A DNA stretch of 64,000 nt from Cryptomeria japonica (GCF_030272615.1 NC_081412.1:21369932-21433931); one strand, 5' to 3'. Counted from the stretch's first letter, positions 34,418-46,092 are shown. Notes: generated by a model not told the origin, from the letters alone. Program-made: numbers and translations.

Positions 34418-34468
34418 AAAAGTAGGGGGTCCCCATTTGCAATGGGACGATGTGTGAAAATGTCACAA
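34418..34468 (-). other. Conserved 5' terminal block of giant LTR copy 2
   Basis: Minus reading: TTGTGACATTTTCACACATCG, then TCCCATTGCAAATGGGG and ACCCCC. It contains the palindrome CCCATT/AATGGG seen in copies 1 and 4. The first bases differ from the expected TGTTGTGAC. Confidence 0.65.
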
Positions 34469-35028
34469 GTACACCTGTAAAAAATGGAAAAACATATTTT
34501 AAGGATAAATATCCACATATTTTATAGCCTAAGTTCAATAACCACGTGACATACAATATGTCAAGAAAGCAAACAACCATAAAAAAATTTGTAAGACTGT
34601 GATAAAAATTATGTAAGATTGTATGTACCTTGATATTAAAAGTTGGAACCCCATTTGTATGGACCCCACCAGGAGCTCCATTTCATGTCACTCTCAAGTG
34701 GAAGCATCTAGGATAAACTCTAGTGAACATTAAAAGTAGAAAAAATAAAACCCACGATATGGATGATATGACACTTAAAGGCATCAAGTGTTGTTTTTAA
34801 TAGCATAATGGCAGCAATTATTGCTTTTCAAAATTATCATAAAAAGACAAGTCATAAAAATCCCCCACAATTGTACATATACCCAAAAGTTAATAAGAAA
34901 AGAAAAAAGTGAAAGAGCGGCATATGAAATTAAAACATCAGCGGCACCAACAATAACAACAAAATTGTAGGAGTTAATGGTGAACTCCCAACACCCCAAG
35001 ATCAGCTACTAGACCAAAATATCTTCCA

Positions 35029-35172
35029 AAAGAGAGAAAATGGCAAGAATAGCTTGCTTCAACAATGCAAGATTGATTGATTGAATATGAAATATACCCA
35101 CAAGAGAGAAAATGGCAAGAATAGCTTGCTTCAACAATGCAAGATTGATTGATTGAATATAAAATATACAAT
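35029..35172. repeat. 72-bp tandem duplication
   Basis: The unit AGAGAGAAAATGGCAAGAAT... occurs at 35031 and 35103 with only small changes at the unit ends. Confidence 0.85.
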
Positions 35173-38100
35173 GAGATACCTTGCTTATAAAGACAATATT
35201 GAGACATAGGATTAGACAAGATTATGACATGTGTCCTAATCCTATGTTATGAGACAACTAAAGTATCCAATATTAAATAAATGACCTACGTAACTAAAAG
35301 TAAATGTCAAAAGATAAGATAAGATCTAATCACAACTAACACCTTCTAGAAAGATTCCCTGGGATCTGAGTAAAGTATGTGAACAGGACAAACTAATGAA
35401 ATAGTGGGGTAAAATACCTTATCACAACAACAAAAGTCATCAAAACACCATCATTTTTATGCACGTGCTTATCATAACCAGCCTTCATTCGACAAAGAAG
35501 TAGAAAGAGAAGCCTCAGAGAATGATGGCCTGCCTACCACATTCTTCTCAACTTCCCAACTATAAAAGAGTTGCTAGTACAAGTTCCCGCCTCAAGTGAT
35601 TTATTTGTTCTTTTGGTGAAATGAGATAAGAAAAAATAAAAATTAGAATGCAAAGAAAAAGCAAAAAAATAAATGCAAGGCCATGGTTGACAGAGGATTC
35701 ACCCTAGGTGTGACATTTGGACCCCTATTTTGACTAGACATACCCAGACAAATTCAGGTCCTAAAGTAAATGTCCTACCTACAATCACAATAGACCAGAT
35801 CATGAACCTGAACAGACAAAACCAAACCAAAAATGGGGGGCTTTCTGAGTGAAACGGAACATAGGTATATAGCAGTTACGTAATTTGCTAATAGGTTCTT
35901 CTATCTAATTACATTTACTTCAGTTTACTTATGAAGGCTTCTGGAAGAGATGAGGCTAGGCTTTTACTACTTCGAGCATCAATGGTGATGCATACAAGCA
36001 TGGGAGCCAAGTGAATTGCAGTCTTGTCCTTGCAGTAAACATAAAACAAACCTACCCACAAGATTTTTTATTTCTCAGATTGATACCCAACCCACACACA
36101 CACTGCAATGCCTCAAATTAAATAGATGCACTTAACAGATCTTAACATGCATCAGGATTAACTTAACAATAGATCTGATTTTATTCAAGACACAAGATAG
36201 TTATACAAGCATGGATTCTACAAAAATCCAGCAGAGCATCCCCTAGAGATTACAACAAAACCTGCATGTACAAGCACTAGCAATAGCAACATATTACAAC
36301 TATAGTTTGAATCAAATAACACAACTTATATCAAATGTATGCACCACAAGACATCAAATCTCTACTCAACAACATATGCAGAAGATTTTTAGGGAAATTT
36401 TGGCATATTTTCCCTTCCAACACAAAGCTTGCAACCTGCGAGAATACCTGTGCACATGCAACACCGCATTAATCCAACACATGCAACACCACACTAATCC
36501 AAACCCTGCAAGAAACCTACACACTAGCGGCTCCTGAGTCTCCCCACTTGAGCTTCCAGGCAACCTGTAAACATAGAGGGACTCACACTCCTAACTACCT
36601 CCCAACCTCTCTCTCTAGAAGCTAAGTCTCTTTCAATTTCCAAGAACCAGTTGAAATTTTTCCAGAAATTGGGATACCCAAATCAAAATGCAATCCCCCA
36701 CCAAATGGAATCTCATCCACCAGCTAAAAATAGCCAGGTGGGATGCTCAAAACTACATGAGAAAGATTTGTAATTGGTTTCACTTACACCCAGCTAAGAA
36801 TAGCAAATTGGATTGCTCCAATTTGAAGGACCAATTTGGACAAATCAAAGATGCTATTTTCATGTAACTCCTCTTCTATGATGCGTCATAGGTGTTCTGA
36901 CAGGTCATAGATGTTCTCATAGGTAGCCCCTTATAGAGGGCATCCTATTAACCCGGCTTACTCAAATTACATGAGAAATAATAATCAAAATGCTTTAAAA
37001 ATAAAATATCTGGCAATTTTTTTACACCATAGGAGCCCAAGGTTCTTATTCACAAACACAAATATAAGAGAAAGTTTTGGTTGATGTTGATTGCTTGAAC
37101 CCTGATGCACCATCAAATGTACTTTCTATTCTCCAGGCCAATCATCTCAAACTATCAAGCAAGATGAGTATGGTTATACAAAATAGATAAGTGATTCAAA
37201 TTTTCCAATGTCAAGGATAAATTTAACATGCAACACAAAAGAGTAGAGTAATTTTATCACCCTTGAGTTCAGAAGCGGTGACGAAATTGTTTGGCAGTAA
37301 TTTTATCACCCTTAAGAAGCGGAGATGAAATTGATGAGCACAAGACAGTTTTTCTTGCTCAATCAAATTTATAATAGACACAATATGCAATTAGTGAGGC
37401 ATCTGGATAATAAAGATTTGCCCCTTAATTTCAAAATTAAAACAAAAAAATCCTCTATACAGGAAGCAAAACATAGATGGATTTTCCAAAGCCCATAAAT
37501 AGTCCCATAATAGAAGCATCTTCAGCTCATTCGAAGATACCTTCTATTCTCCCTTAGAATATAAAGGGCAGGAGGGTTGATGTTTTGTAGATACAGATTT
37601 AATGGATAATTGGTAATATATATTAAAAAACATTGTTTTTAATTAACAGAGTTATATCAATGGACAATTAGTACTCATATTTCTGAACAACTATCTTAAT
37701 GTTCCCTTTTAGTTTGATTAACAAAACAAATGTTGTTAGTGTTAGTTGATAGCCATCATTGGTAAGGCGCTGATATTGATATTGATTAGTTAATATTGTG
37801 ATTTTAACTAATATTTTTTAATAATTTTGATAGTTTTTATATTTTAAATTTTCTGGTATAATTATTCCTGTGGTTGTCCCCTTTTCCCATAATTTTCGGG
37901 CAACTTCTAGGCATCCCTTTTTAATATCACTACATTTACTTGTCTCCCACCAAAGAGACACTCAATGGAACATGCATATAAATCGATATGTCTCAAATTC
38001 TGCCATCATCACTGAATGCTTCCTGTTCACAGCAAACCATGAACTTCCCCGATGCCCAAAAAAAATGTGGTTTTCCTCTTGGGTGGTTCTTTGATTTGCA

Positions 38101-38181
38101 AAAATGTTCATAGTTATATGTATGTTGAGTGTAACTCATTTTTTGTTGAATGAGATCTCAGATCAACTCCAAGCATGATTT

Positions 38182-38245
38182 TTGAGGTTCGTGAATGGAA
38201 TGTTGCTAAAATTTTGAGGTTCGTGAATGGAATGTTGCTAAAATT
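38182..38245. repeat. 32-bp tandem duplication
   Basis: TTGAGGTTCGTGAATGGAAT and the following bases occur at 38182 and again at 38214, apparently identical. Confidence 0.85.
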
Positions 38246-38522
38246 TGCCATCTCAGGCCTGGAAAAGATCTTATAGTTATTATCTGAAAGATCAGTTTTT
38301 TAATTTCTGATTTTAGATTAAATTACATAATTTTATTTTCCGGATTAGGAAAGAATATATGTTTGGAACTTTCCATCTCATATACTATCATTTCAAACAG
38401 ACAGTAATAAATGGATGTAATATTTTCATTACATCTTGTACTACCATAAAGAGCAAGATATTATGAATGCTTTTTAAAAAGGCAAAGAACAGCAAGGGTG
38501 ACAGAAATATGCTTCGACTCAC

Positions 38523-38717
38523 TCTCAATCTCGTATATAGTCCCTGAAGTCGATCTGACTGTTCTTTTGATAGGTGAGGCAAAATCATTGGTATCAAAGA
38601 GCCAAAAGAAATAGAATGAGCGCCAGATGCATTTTGTCCCCTGACAGAAGTAGTTGCTTGGCCCATAGCAGGCTGTGATGGTTGCTGATTACTTAGCTGC
38701 TGCTGCTGCTGCTGCAC
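38523..38717 (-). CDS. TAF4: TAF4 exon: first half of the RST domain
   Basis: A 195-bp, 65-codon exon, phase 0 on both sides. Acceptor TTTTGGCTAG|GTGCAG; donor TTGAGA|GTGAGTCG, a perfect GTGAGT. It starts with a glutamine run continuing the previous exon (VQQQQQQLSNQQPSQPAMG), then the RST domain begins: SISFGSLIPMILPHLSKEQS followed by DRLQGLYTRLR. In plant TAF4 the RST motif binds transcription factors and helps place TAF4 in TFIID. The rest of the domain is 24.6 kb downstream at 13778-13873. Confidence 0.9.
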
Positions 38718-38957
38718 CTAGCCAAAAAACACTTCAGAAGTTTAAATATCTTGTAAACCTTTTAAATACGAAACTCTCGATGGTTTTATATTTAACAAGA
38801 ACCTTACTAACATTTTTCAATGTCACTGAGATTATATATATTTTATATGAAAGGTGCTGAATTTGTCTACGAAAAAAATGCGGTTGGATAAGAATCAAAG
38901 TGAATCATCATCACTACTTGCTTAATAATCATCAACTAAAATTTTGCCCACTTATAC

Positions 38958-40489
38958 CTGAGGCTGGAGTTGTTTCTGTTGCAACTGTTGTTGAGATTGT
39001 GATAGCTGCTGCAGATGTGGCTGCAGCTGCGAACGTTGTTGCTGAGGTTGTGGCTGTTGTGGCTGTTGTTGAGAATGTGGTAGCTGTTGTGAACGTTGCT
39101 GCTGAGGTTGTGGCAACTGCTGCAAATGTTGCTTTTGAGGTTGCGATAATTGCTGCAAATGTTGCTGCTGAGGTTGTGGCAACTGCTGCTGAGGTTGAGG
39201 CAACTGTTGCTGAGTTTGTTGCTGATGAGAAGACATTGATGATTGTTGCAAATGCTGTTGTGCCTGTTGCTGAGATTGTTGCAAATGTTGCTGTTGTTGT
39301 TGCAATGACAGCTGTTGCAACTTCTGTTGTGGCTGTTGCTGAGATTGTGCCAGCTGCTGCAAATGTTGCTGCTGAGAAGGTAGTGGCGCCTGTTGCAACT
39401 GTGGCTGCTGCTGAGGCTGTGGCAACTGCTGTAAATGTTGGTGCTGAGAAGGCAATGGTGATTGTTGTACCTGCTGCTGAGGCTTTTGCTGAGATTGTGG
39501 CAAATGTTGCTCCTGAGATTGCAGTGGCAGTTGTTGTGACTGCTGCTGATGTTGTGATAAAATCTGTAACTGTTGCTGTTGTGTCTGCTGCTGAGGTTGT
39601 GGCAAATGTTGTTGCTGTGAATGCAACGGTAATTGTTGCAACTGATGTTCTGACAATGGCTGCATATGTTGGTGCTGAGGTTCCAGAGATGACTGTTGTG
39701 GCTGCTGCTGAGATTGTGGCACATATTGTTGTGTTTGTAGTGGAAAATGTTGTGAGGAGTGTTGTTGTTGCTGAGGTTGCTGCAAATGTTGTTGAGATTG
39801 TTGCAACTGTTGCAAATGTTGTTGTTGTGGCTCAGCTGGTGACTGTTCTAACTGCTGCTGCTGAGTCTGCGGCAATTGTTTCAAATGTTCGTGTGGCATT
39901 TGTGGTGGTAACTGTTGCTGCTGCAATTGCAATGCCAACTCTTGCTGCTGCAATTGCAATGCCAACTCTTGCAGTGGCAACTCTTGCTGCTGCAATTGCA
40001 TTGCCATATCTTGCTGCTCTGATTGTGAAGGTGACTCTTGCTGCTGTGGCTGCAACTGCTGCTGCAATTGTGGTACCAACTCTTGCTGATGCTGAGGTTG
40101 TTGCACCTTCTGCTGCTGTGAATGCATCTCTTGCAAATGATGCTGTTGTGAATGTTGCAGCATTTGCTGCATCTGCACCTGTTGTTCTGGCTGCCAATGT
40201 TGTTTTTGTTGCAGCTGAGGAAGTTCCAGATGTTGATGCTCACTTTGCACATAAGGCTGCACGTGACTTTGCTCTGGATGTTGTGTCTGACCCCGTTCAA
40301 ACTGTTCCTGCTGATCTGAATGATCCTCCAGCTGCTGCTGCCATTCCTGCATTAGCTGCTGATGTTGCTGCTCCCCTTGCTGCTGGATTTCTTCTTTTTG
40401 CTGCTGGTGCATATTCACTTGCTGTTGAGAAGAACATTGCAGTGAATGCATACCAGATGAATTTGATCCTGCAGAGATTTCTTCAGCTC
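38958..40489 (-). CDS. TAF4: TAF4 exon: long glutamine-rich region
   Basis: A 1532-bp exon, open throughout: 510 codons. Acceptor TTTAAATAG|GAGCTG, donor CCTCAG|GTATAAG. It starts with two bases of a split codon, then AEEISAGSNSSGMHSLQC, and is thereafter dominated by Q with H, L, P and S in degenerate repeats such as QQQHLQQLPQ and SQQQPQQ. It ends on a full codon, in phase with the next exon, which also starts with Q. Q-rich stretches are characteristic of TAF4 activator-contact regions, but 500 residues is unusually long. The DNA is a CAG/CAA-rich imperfect repeat. Upstream exons (start codon) are not visible. Confidence 0.82.
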
Positions 40490-40744
40490 CTATTTAAAAC
40501 AACAACAAATAAGAGGTCAAAATAAAATATAAGTTGTGTAAGACATTCACATAATTTTTTTTCTGTTCCCTATTAAATGTTCAAAATAAGTTATAGCAAG
40601 CAAAGCTAAGCTAAAAATCTCATTCTGAATTTCATTAGAAAGATTCAGACAATTTGCTTAAGTGCTGGAAGTAAATATTAAAGCCATGTGACATTAACAA
40701 AGAACATCAAGGAATTTCTACAAATAAAACTCCTGCAAAGAGAT
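40490..40744. other. TAF4 intron between the Q-rich exon and the second LINE
   Basis: Short AT-rich stretch. Nothing beyond the acceptor of the Q-rich exon is recognisable. Confidence 0.5.
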
Positions 40745-40785
40745 GGAGCAGTGACCCGGCCGAGCTTTAGGGATTCGCAGAGGTT

Positions 40786-41710
40786 TTGGAGGCAGAAATG
40801 GAGGGTCGATCAGGGGGCGCAGGTTGCAGGGTTACCATAATACCATGTGGAGGCCACCAGGGAGGGCATGGAAGGATCAGGCAAATGGGAATTTTGGGTC
40901 AAAACAGTATCAAAAAAATGGCGAGGACGGTAGGGTTTCTCTACGCAACAAATGGGGCTTTGCAAGGATACACCATGGCCCCAATACAGATTTCAAAAGC
41001 ATCGAAAGGAAATTTTGGAGGTCGAAGCAGGAGGATGTTGAGCCACTGCCTAAACAGGAATGCATTAGAACGGAAGGCAATAGAGTTGTTTCCTTGAATA
41101 TTGATAACCCTGAATGGAGAGACATAGTTAAATTTTTGAAAGAAAAGGCTTTTTTCATGAAATGGGCCAGGGACTGGCCTCCTTTTCAAGGGTTAGAAAG
41201 TGGTGTGATAAACATTGGGGCAAAGATTTCGATTTAAAAACCCTTCCAGCTGGCTTTTACCTGGTTATCTATACTAATGCAAGAGATAAGGTGTGGATCT
41301 TGGAAAATGACCCATTCATGATGGGTGGAATAGGTTTTTACATCAAGGACTAGGTTCCAGATTTTGATCCAAAGAGAACCTCCATCGATGAGGTCCCAGT
41401 ATGGATAAGATTGTACAATTTTCTGCACAAATACTGGGACCTTGAAACCCTAAATAGCATTGGCGACAGGATTGAGAATTTTTTAAAAGCGGATGAAGCA
41501 CTGGACAAGAAGGAGCACAGTATGTATGCCAGAATCTGTATTCTTTGGAAGCCCTTTCCTCCTCTTCCAAAAGCCATAGAAATAAGATCAGGGGAGAGTT
41601 TCTGGTGGCAAGAAATTGAAGTGGAAGATATAGTGGATACCTGCGCGAAGTGCAAAAAAATGGGGCACTCAGCAGGTGAATGTGCAAAGAACAAAAAGGG
41701 AAAGGGTTGA
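40786..41710 (+). pseudogene. LINE ORF1 with DUF4283-type domain and zinc knuckle
   Basis: The nucleic-acid-binding protein of the LINE. A frameshift near 41160-41230 and a stop at 41351-41353 break it. The RNA-binding region includes LPAGFYLVIYTNARDKVWIL and PFMMGGIGFYIKD (41250-41350), then VPVWIRLYNFLHKYWDLETL (41396-41455) and the knuckle CAKCKKMGHSAGEC (CX2CX4HX4C) at 41642-41683. It corresponds to the more decayed ORF1 of the LINE at 7.5 kb. Confidence 0.85.
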
Positions 41711-42498
41711 TTCAAAACACTTTAACAGATAAACTAGTGAACATCAACAGGGACATTTCTCTTGAGGAACTAGGCCCACCCGTATTTCAACTAGTGCTGA
41801 CCACAGCGGGAGCATCTAATACTGCAGAGGAAGACGTCAATAAGAAGAGGGATTTAGATGGCGTTTTGAATCACAGCAGGAGTGATATTGGTGATGGTAT
41901 ACCCTTGGCTTCTCCAATTCGGGAGAGTGATTGCCAAATGAAGGAGATTGGAAATGAAAGTGAGGAGAAGAACGAGGGTTAGGAGAAACGGATGAGTGGC
42001 AACTTTGCAGGAGAATCAAAACCAGCACAGGGTTTGGAAGAGGGTGACAATTCCAAAAGGTGAGCCTTGCTTGACAGCGAATTGAGACATTGGGAGGAGG
42101 AAGTGGGTTGTGAATCTTGTGATAGATGGCTGGCTTTGACAAGTTTTGACCGAGAAGAAAGAGGGCACAATGGAAGATGTTCCATTAAAAGAGATTCAAA
42201 TTTCTCCTATTAGAAAAATTGATCTTTCTCTGGAGGAGAGTAGTGATTTGCATGTATCTCCAGGAGAGACGCTGAGTGACTTTGTTGGTGAGGAGGAAGA
42301 AAAAGAGGATATATTGGACCTTCAAGCTACTGAAGGTATTTTGGATAGCGCACATTGTGTCAATCAAAATCCAATAGAGACAAAACGAAGATTGGGGAAA
42401 AAAGGCAAAGAGGTCCAAAAACTAATAAGATGAAGCTAGAATTAGCAAGGAGTGAAAAGGGGCAATGTAAACTAAGATCGGGAAAAGAAATAGGAACC

Positions 42499-43746
42499 AT
42501 GAAGGTCCTTTCATGGAATGTCAGCGGCTGCAACGCCCCTGACAAAAGGCATTTGATCAAGAGATATCTTGATCAAGTGTGCCTTGATGTTATCTTTTTG
42601 CAAGAAACCAAACGCAAGGGAGAGGAAACCGATTCCTTCATTAAAAAGTGAAGGAGTGCCTGGGGGTCTTGGAATGTTGTGGAATGCCTCAACGGTGTTA
42701 GCACAATTGGTAAAGCAAGACGAGCATTGGCAATTGGTAAATATTTTTTCAAAAGCTCTTCATTAAAGTTTCTTTATATTGAATATTTATGGACCTACTA
42801 GCACGGATGGAAAGAGATTTGTGAAAAACAATCTCAAGGATAATCTAGGAATATGCAAAAGAAGCGATCCTTTGGGTGGCGATTTTAACGCCACTCAGAA
42901 CCCTTAGTTAAAAAGGGGGGTAATGGATGGCTTGGTCAAAGTTCAAATTGATTTTAACAATTTTGTGAATGATAATGGGCTAATGGAAATTCAATTCAAA
43001 TCAGGGGATTTCACTTGGACAAATCATAGACAGGGGTTCCTAAATATTGTTGAAAAGCTAGATCGCTTTTTGGTGGCTGGAAACTGGACGGAGATTTCAT
43101 GGGTTTTTGAAGCTGAAATCCTTCCTACCACAAGCTCTGATCATTACCCTATTGGGTTGGTGATCTATGATGATTTGGCCCCCATCCGATGCCCATTCAA
43201 GTTTTGAGAAGATGTGGTTAAGGGGAGAAGGATTTAGAGATCTTATTTCAGAATGGTAGAGTCAAGCTCCAAAGAGAACTGGGAGTATGGCCTTCATATT
43301 TTTCAAGAAACTTCAATTCCTCAATATGAGTGTCTGAAAAAGTGGAACAGGGAGCAGTTCAAAAATATTTTTGCAGAGAAAATTCAGCTAGAAGAAGATT
43401 TGGAAAGGCTCAACTCCAAGATTATTCAAAGTGGGATGGAGGAGACTGATTTCAAGGAAGAGAAAAGGCTGAAATCCAGCTACTCAAAAATTCTAGCAAG
43501 GTAAGAAATTTATTGGCGGCAAAAAACCAAAGAAACATGGCACAAAGAAAAAGATTGAAACACAAAATTCTTCCACAATTCAGTTAAAGTTAAAAGTATC
43601 TAGCAATAAAAAAAATTCAATAAAAAATGCTGATGGTTTAGTTCTTAGGGAGCAAAAGGAGATTAATGAGGAAGCGGTAAGATACTTCCACAATCTTCCA
43701 ATTAGGGGCAAGGTGGAGACGATGCAGGAGAAAGTCATTTGGGATG
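42499..43746 (+). pseudogene. LINE ORF2, endonuclease domain and linker
   Basis: The apurinic-like endonuclease that nicks target DNA. It starts MKVLSWNVSGCN at 42499, with catalytic LQETK (42599-42613), GDFNATQ (about 42877-42897), FTWTNHRQG (43009-43035) and the terminal SSDHYPIG (43135-43158). A frameshift near 42650 and stops at 42763 and 42906 break it. The linker to RT (43253-43504, ENWEYGLHIFQ...) follows, then a region reading EAVRYFHNLP. The RT itself is missing on the other side of the inserted LTRs. Confidence 0.85.
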
Positions 43747-43942
43747 TGTTGATGTGTTTTTCATGCACATTCGAACACGGAATAAAATACCTAGTATCTT
43801 ATCCTCTCTTGAACAAAATCTCTCAGATGCTGAAGATTTGCTTAAGGATCATTCGAGAAGACTCCAAGGTTCTGATATGTAGGGTCTCTACGTGTAGATA
43901 AGCTCTTGTGGTATGATGTGATTATGCTGGAATCACAAGGGG

Positions 43943-43948
43943 ACTTAC
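43943..43948 (-). promoter_or_regulatory. Splice-donor-like site in U5 of giant LTR copy 3
   Basis: Minus-strand GTAAGT followed by CCCCTTG, 201 bp from the LTR end, as in copies 1 and 4. Confidence 0.4.
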
Positions 43949-44604
43949 GTTTGATTGCCTGAACACTTAATTAGCTGGAACTCAAGTCCTAACTACTCAC
44001 CGAAGAGAATAAAGAAATAGCAAAAGGATAGGATTTAGAGAATCTATTCTAGGACCTAGAATGTAAGAATATAGATGAATGACTAGGTGGAGTCCTACTG
44101 GGCTAGGTCTTACCATCAACTAGAACAATTTGACACAAGCTCAGTGCAATCTTCTAAGGGACGCTTCGAATATGTTCAAATCGTTACACCATCAGACACT
44201 GATCACCATTCAAGTTAATGCATGAACAATGTGCGTATAACAATTCGACATTAAGCTCATTCAATGCCAGTTGACCACGCAGGGCGCACTTATAATCAGT
44301 AAAAGGCTAATGGTATGGACTAGGCGAATTCCACACGAGTGTATTCAACAACTTTCTCCATTTAATCTAATCATTTACCATCTAATATGAAGATTCAACA
44401 AGAAACCATGCACATTGCAAAGAAACAACATATTTCACCATATCTTCAATAAAAATGGAGTCTTGTACAATTAAGGCAACAATTTCTTGCCTTCTCCTCC
44501 TACTCTACTCTTAACCTCTATTCTATTGACTATTAACTTATTGACTATTGGTTGTTCTAACCATTATTAACTAACTATTAACCTTTACAAATGAAGAGCC
44601 AGAG

Positions 44605-44614
44605 CTTTATATAG
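44605..44614 (-). promoter_or_regulatory. TATA box of giant LTR copy 3
   Basis: Minus-strand CTATATAAAG, 63 bp downstream of the telobox palindrome at 44678-44695. Confidence 0.65.
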
Positions 44615-44677
44615 AGAGCTCTTTACATTTCAATGGCTCTGATTAATTTACAATCAATGGCTAGGATTTCAAGATGA

Positions 44678-44695
44678 AAACCCTAATTAGGGTTT
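44678..44695. promoter_or_regulatory. Telobox palindrome AAACCCTAATTAGGGTTT
   Basis: Perfect copy of the palindrome in the promoter of giant LTR copy 3. Confidence 0.65.
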
Positions 44696-45430
44696 GTTAC
44701 AACAAACTCCTTTAGCCAATGAGAAAATTACATTCAATGCATGAGAACCAATAGGAAACAGGGGTAGGTAAATCGGAGTTTGTGCCTTCGTGCATAAGCG
44801 TGATACCTCGAATCTGGACACTTTGATGTGGAGCCTTCTGATTGGAGGAATAGTGACTAGGATGCCACCTTGTCTTGCGTTTGTGCTTGGTCAAGGAACG
44901 TTGAGCAATATTTCTTGATACTCAATGTGATGATGATGAGAAGCTAACTTTGATTAACTCTTCTGAAACTATTTGCTTCTTCAACGTACCCTTGCACTGA
45001 CCTTGGTTGATCCTCCTTCGTCTTTGATGTACTTGATGAATGGTGTACCTTTCCTTGAGTCTCTTGTGTTTGATGAGGCCTCCTCTTGATTTCATGTAGT
45101 GGTGATAGGAAGTCATGGTCAAGTCACTCCTTCTCCTCTAACATCTTGTGACTTCTCCATGTGACAGAATGAGGTCCTTGAGAATATCTTGTTCTATTGC
45201 TTGTAATTGTTGATCATTCAAAGTCTTTTTACCCTAGCAGCACCTTGGGTATCCTTCCATGCATTTAAGGTGTCCTTAATGATGATGAGGTTTGAAGAGG
45301 TCGTCCTTGTCCTTGCCTAATCTCCTTCCAACTTGGTCTTGTAGATTTGCAAAACAAACAAAAGATGGTGTCAAGCACATATGATATATTCATCCTAACA
45401 TGGTATTTCTCACTTCAAACCATCACTAGG

Positions 45431-45600
45431 ATCAATTTCGCTAAAGACCCTTTGGAAGGACAGGACCTATAATGAAAATTCACTCTGGACCCTTTGGAAG
45501 TACAAGACCTATAATGAAAATTCGCTCCAGACCCTTTGGAAGGATAGGACCTATAATGAAAATTCGCTCTGGACCCGTTGAGAGGTACATGAGCGAATTA
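45431..45600. repeat. Palindrome array of giant LTR copy 3, first part
   Basis: Four close, decayed units of the type TTCGCTCTGGACCCTTTGGA...GGAC, at about 45435, 45479, 45520 and 45560, spaced 40-44 bp. This is tighter than the roughly 167-bp spacing in the rest of the family. Only the last has both outer arms (TTCGCTC...GAGCGAA). Confidence 0.7.
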
Positions 45601-45730
45601 GCTTCTTTACTAGCTAAATTCACTTATTGCCTTCTTTTTATCATTTTAGCCTTCGATTCCAATTCTTTCATATGAAGATGTCATTATTTTGACCCACAGG
45701 AAGACCTAGAAGAGATTTCGCTTGGGTACC

Positions 45731-45780
45731 TGTTGTGACGTATTCACACATCGCCCCATTATAAATGGGGACCCCTTGCT
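45731..45780 (+). other. Conserved 5' terminal block of giant LTR copy 4
   Basis: TGTTGTGACGTATTCACACA then TCGCCCCATTATAAATGGGG and ACCCC. The palindrome CCCCATTtatAAATGGGG is nearly perfect. The same block is found in copies 1 and 2. Confidence 0.7.
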
Positions 45781-46092
45781 TTTTGCTTTCCAGGGTTTGC
45801 TTTCTTGGTCTTTTAGGGTTTTTGTCTGTTAGCCTTTGCGTGATGAGTGCTGTCAGGGGGATCGCTGGATAGCAGGCTCTGCTTGAGCTAGGATGAGTCA
45901 GTGGATGATCCAAGTTAGGGTTTCTCTCAAGGTCTTCCTTAGGCTTGGTTTTGTTGGTTGTGTCTTGTTTGAGTTTGAGGAAGTCAGTGAGTGGTTGAGA
46001 AAATTGGCGAAAGACGTGGAAGGAAGTCTGTCTAGGATCATATCCAAGGCAAAGTCAAGTAAGTTTGAAGGAGAATCAAACCTAGAACATGA

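Larger units (their letters stand above)
27955..34468 (-). mobile_element. Giant LTR, copy 2 (about 6.5 kb, contains the longest ORF)
   Basis: Minus-strand order: 5' block TTGTGACATTTTCACACATCG (34468 down), 84-bp hairpin array (33900-33020), ORF (32202-29089), telobox palindrome (28764-28747), TATA (28724-28715), U5 (28100-27963). The terminal 70-80 bp including CAACA is missing at 27955, and the first bases at 34468 are altered, so no target duplication is visible. U5 is very similar to the LTR at 22440-22600. It is joined head to head with a plus-strand copy of part of its own ORF. Confidence 0.7.
13874..38522 (-). other. TAF4: 24.6-kb TAF4 intron splitting the RST domain
   Basis: It runs from donor AGA|GTGAGT (complement of 38522-38517) to acceptor TTTTTTCAG|A at 13874-13875. 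Phase 0 on both sides, and no extra exon is needed to complete the RST fold. About 17 kb of it is recognisable mobile-element sequence: solo LTRs at 15164-19509 and 20537-21769, a SINE at 19632-19828, a Tat-type element from about 22000, and a giant LTR to 34468. Large, repeat-filled introns are typical of gymnosperms. Confidence 0.85.
34469..38522. other. TAF4 intron sequence, mostly unrecognised
   Basis: About 4 kb of AT-rich DNA next to the RST exon. Apart from two small tandem duplications (35029-35172 and 38182-38245) I see no ORF with recognisable motifs and no insertion with target duplication. Confidence 0.6.
40745..43746 (+). mobile_element. Second LINE, 5' part (ORF1 and endonuclease)
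   Basis: A plant L1-type LINE reading plus, interrupted at 43747 by a giant LTR; its 3' end with poly-A is at 50697-50706. The GC-rich start near 40745 and an ORF1 ATG soon after suggest a nearly complete 5' end. The frame between ORF1 and ORF2 (41711-42498) is degenerate. A short CAAAGA occurs both before 40745 and after the poly-A, a weak candidate for a target duplication. Family certain, ends approximate. Confidence 0.85.
43747..45725 (-). mobile_element. Giant LTR, copy 3 (outer), 3' part
   Basis: Starts at 43747 with TGTTGATGTGTTTTTCATGC (the LTR 3' terminus read in plus) inside the LINE. Minus-strand features: U5 donor-like site at 43948, TATA at 44614-44605, telobox palindrome at 44695-44678, a region matching 47900-48050 of copy 4 (TLKKQIVSEELIKVS in one frame), then palindromic repeats from 45435 on. 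It is interrupted at 45726-45730 by copy 4 and continues at 49207. No large ORF is present. A GGATG precedes 43747, but a matching 5' end is not found. Confidence 0.75.

Noticed and set aside
39832-40300. Minus-strand ORFs rich in A/T or in C/N/S
   Set aside because: Other frames of the same trinucleotide-like repeat.
38900-40525. Plus-strand ORF of 541 codons rich in A and V
   Set aside because: It is the antisense shadow of the CAG/CAA-rich TAF4 exon (CTG/TTG read in another frame gives A, V and C). The minus frame has splice sites and continues into the RST exon.
41343-42185. Minus-strand ORFs opposite LINE ORF1
   Set aside because: Shadows of the LINE coding strand; no recognisable domain.
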